Origin: Candidatus Magasanikiibacteriota bacterium
GTDB taxonomy: Bacteria > Patescibacteriota > Patescibacteriia > Magasanikbacterales > UBA10003
Direction: 5' to 3'
Length of the DNA stretch: 15,441 nt
Assembly (NCBI GenBank): GCA_026396495.1
Contig: JAPLWR010000106.1
Coordinates: 6,050-21,490, forward strand
Position 1 is the stretch's first letter; each line of letters opens with the position of its first letter. The translations under genes were made by a program, and so were the position numbers. Below, piece by piece: positions 13,503 to 15,441 of the stretch. The notes beneath the pieces were generated by a model. That model had not been told where the DNA came from. It was given only the letters and a program-made list of their open reading frames with translations, and made no database searches.

Positions 13503-14505
13503 ATGAAATTAGTTTATATTGCTAATATAAGAATACCAACGGAAAAGGCTCACGGTATCCAAATAATGAAAATGTGTGAGAGTTTTGCTGCTCTTAAAAT
13601 AAAAGGTCAGGATATGGAGGTAGAGTTAATAGTTCCAGGAAGATCTAATATAATTAAAGAAGACCCTTTTTTATTTTATAATGTTAAGCAGGATTTCAAA
13701 ATAACTAAAATTCCTTGTTTTGGTTTACTTTCTTTGCCAGGTTTTTGGGGAAAAGTTTCCTTTTTAATACAAGAAATCAGTTTTTTATTAATGGCCAGAG
13801 GTTATCTTTTGTTTAAACGTTTTGATTTAGTCTTTACTAGGGAACAATTAACCGGTTTATTTTTTAAAAATTTTATTTTAGAAATCCATTCAATTCCTAA
13901 GAAAATATCTTTTTTCCATAAAATAATTTGGCAAAGATCAACTGAATTAGTGGTGTTAACTAATTATATAAAAAATTTAATTGTAGCTAGCGGCTTATCG
14001 TTGGAAAGGTATTGATGTGCTTTTACAGTCTGTTCAGTTTATTAAAAAAAATAGTTTATTAGTTTTAGTAGGTGGTAAGAAACAAGAAATAGAATCTTTA
14101 AAAAAAACATCTAATATTTTGGATGATCGTGATATTTTAATGGTAGGGCAAAAGCCACATAATTTGATCCCTTATTACATTAAAGCCGCTGATGTGCTAG
14201 TGTTACCAAATAAGGCGGGCGATGTTTGGTCGGAGTATTATACTTCTCCTTTAAAATTGTTTGAATATATGGCTGGTCGTCGACCAATTGTAGCTTCAAA
14301 TTTGCCATCAATTAGAGAGGTTCTTGATAAAGAGAGTGCCATGTTATTTGAGGCTAATAATCCAGTTGATTTGGCTGAAAAAATTAATTTATTAATAGAT
14401 AACCCAGATTTGGGGCGCCAGTTAGCTGACAAAGCCTTTCAAAAAGTTACTAATTATACTTGGGACAAAAGAGCTCAAATTATTATCAAATTTATTCTTG
14501 GTTAA
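13503..14505 (+). pseudogene. GT4-family glycosyltransferase, frameshifted with a missing middle segment
   Basis: The first frame (13503-14015) starts MKLVYIANIRIPTEKAHGIQIMKMC, a clear GT4 N-terminal signature, and continues through VELIVPGRS, EDPF and the acceptor-side block TELVVLTNYIKNLIVASG before stopping at TGA 14013-14015. The +1 frame, open from about 13987, reads YRWKGIDVLLQS (the family's donor-binding loop normally preceded by Y-TGHL), LVLVGGKKQEI, a VLVLPNKAGD block and SPLKLFEYMAGRRPIVASNLPSIREVL to 14505. The end of the N-terminal domain and the start of the C-terminal one, about 40 residues in homologues as I recall them, appear to be absent. The frame switch must lie between 13987 and 14012. 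The GTG at 14017 could not start a functional enzyme alone. Either the gene has decayed or the assembly dropped bases here. Confidence 0.8.
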
Positions 14506-14510
14506 AACAT

Positions 14511-15441
14511 ATGAAGATATCTATAATTTTGCCTATCTATAATGAAGAAAAAAATATCCCTATTCTTTACGAAGAATTAAGGGGGGTCTTAATGAATCTT
14601 GAATCTAATAAAATTATAGAAAATTCAGAAATAATTTGTGTTAATGATGGATCTAGAGATAATAGTTTACAAATATTAAAAGAATTAGCAGTGAAGGATG
14701 GTCACGTGAAAATAATTAATTTTAGAAATAACTTTGGTCAAACTGCTGCTTTATCTGCTGGTATCACTGCAGCTTCAGGGGATTTATTAATTCCAATGGA
14801 TGCTGATTTACAAAATGATCCTAAAGATATTTTAAAATTTATAGAAAAAATTAACGAGGGGTATAGTATGGTGTCTGGTTGGCGTAAGGATAGAAAAGAC
14901 CATCTATTTTCTAGAAAGATACCCTCAGTTATTGCTAATTGGTTAATTGGTGTAATTACTGGTGTTAAAATTCATGATTATGGTTGTACAATCAAAGCTT
15001 ATAAAAAAGAAGTAATCCAGGGAGTTAATTTATATGGTGAAATGCATCGTTTTATTGCTGCTTATGCGGCTTGGCGCGGCGGCAAAGTAGCGGAAATTGT
15101 AGTCAATCATCGTCCTAGAATAAATGGTAGAACTAATTATGGAATTTCTAGAACTTTTAGAGTTATTTTGGATTTGATTGTAGTAAAATTTTTATTTAAG
15201 TATATGGATAGGCCAATTCATTTTTTTGGGGGGATTGGTTTTATTTCTTTAGCTGTAGGACTTTTTTCTGGATTTTTTGCAGTGTTTTTACGTTTATTCT
15301 ATAAGATTCATCTTATCCAGACTCCTCTACCAATTTTTTCCGCTTTATTTATCATGGTAGGCGTTCAATTTATTGTTATGGGGGTGGTGGCTGAAATGTT
15401 GACTAGAATTTATTATGAATCTCAAAATAAAACTCCTTTTG
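14511..15441 (+). CDS. GT2-family glycosyltransferase of polyprenyl-phosphate type (DPM1/GtrB-like), 3' end cut
   Basis: An inverting GT-A glycosyltransferase expected to load a sugar from a nucleotide donor onto a polyprenyl phosphate at the inner membrane face. The frame is open from ATG 14511 to the window end, giving 310 residues; the C-terminus reads AEMLTRIYYESQNKTPF, so only a few residues are probably missing. Visible motifs are SIILPIYNEEKNI at 4-16, VNDGSRDNS at 44-52, NFRNNFGQTAAL at 70-81, MDADLQNDP at 96-104 with the metal-binding DAD, DYGCTIKAY at 156-164, and HRPRINGRTNYG at 200-211. Two membrane helices follow at about 237-260 and 274-296, the layout of bacterial polyprenyl-phosphate glycosyltransferases. 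The sugar is unknown. It starts five bases after the broken GT4 gene. Confidence 0.9.
   Translation, partial: MKISIILPIYNEEKNIPILYEELRGVLMNLESNKIIENSEIICVNDGSRDNSLQILKELAVKDGHVKIINFRNNFGQTAALSAGITAASGDLLIPMDADLQNDPKDILKFIEKINEGYSMVSGWRKDRKDHLFSRKIPSVIANWLIGVITGVKIHDYGCTIKAYKKEVIQGVNLYGEMHRFIAAYAAWRGGKVAEIVVNHRPRINGRTNYGISRTFRVILDLIVVKFLFKYMDRPIHFFGGIGFISLAVGLFSGFFAVFLRLFYKIHLIQTPLPIFSALFIMVGVQFIVMGVVAEMLTRIYYESQNKTPF

Noticed and set aside
13503..14505. Recoding of TGA (as in code-25 CPR lineages) to explain the split glycosyltransferase
   Set aside because: Reading through TGA at 14013-14015 does not restore homology, which resumes in another frame. TGA is also the terminal stop of normal genes at 8697-8699 and 10376-10378.

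Overview
The window is A/T-rich, every recognisable gene is on the + strand, and spacing is very tight (gaps of a few bases, two ATGA stop/start overlaps). Start codons almost never have a Shine-Dalgarno sequence, and TGA is used as a normal stop. The style, together with a decaprenyl-phosphate phosphoribosyltransferase-type UbiA protein and a long run of glycosyltransferases, suggests a Patescibacteria/CPR (Parcubacteria-like) genome, probably metagenome-derived. That assignment is an inference from style and protein flavour.

Region 1 (1-495) is the 3' part of a UDP-glucuronate decarboxylase. Region 2 (497-3637) is the most interesting part. A near-consensus sigma70 promoter drives a compact cobalamin riboswitch with a terminator expression platform. 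Behind it lie two overlapping genes for exported, membrane-tethered proteins. The first is a single-pass protein with one DUF4430 (transcobalamin C-terminal-like) domain. The second has a signal peptide, a DUF4430 domain and an alpha/alpha-toroid of the terpenoid-cyclase/transcobalamin fold, then a C-terminal membrane anchor. Animal transcobalamin and intrinsic factor are made of these same two domains in the opposite order. I read this as a B12-repressed surface system for capturing cobalamin.

Region 3 (about 3670-5079) has its own putative promoter, a frame-broken UbiA-type prenyltransferase gene, and a small polytopic DUF6580-like membrane protein with the look of a vitamin-transporter S component. 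Region 4 (5093-15441) is a long surface-glycan cluster. It holds four GT4 glycosyltransferases (one broken), a B12-binding-domain radical SAM enzyme, two SAM methyltransferases, a GT2 glycosyltransferase running off the window, and a WlbA/WlbB/aminotransferase trio for a 2,3-diacetamido-2,3-dideoxy-uronic acid nucleotide sugar. The WlbA-like gene is also broken.

The pieces can be joined: cobalamin is captured at the surface under riboswitch control, may enter through a small membrane protein, and is used by at least one cobalamin-type radical SAM enzyme encoded in the glycan cluster. Separately, three conserved genes (3727-4561, 10375-11134, 13503-14505) each appear to lack an internal segment and to change frame by +1. 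That is either assembly or strain-collapse error or real gene decay. No rRNA, tRNA, CRISPR array or insertion sequence was seen. No stretch over 300 bases lacks a gene.
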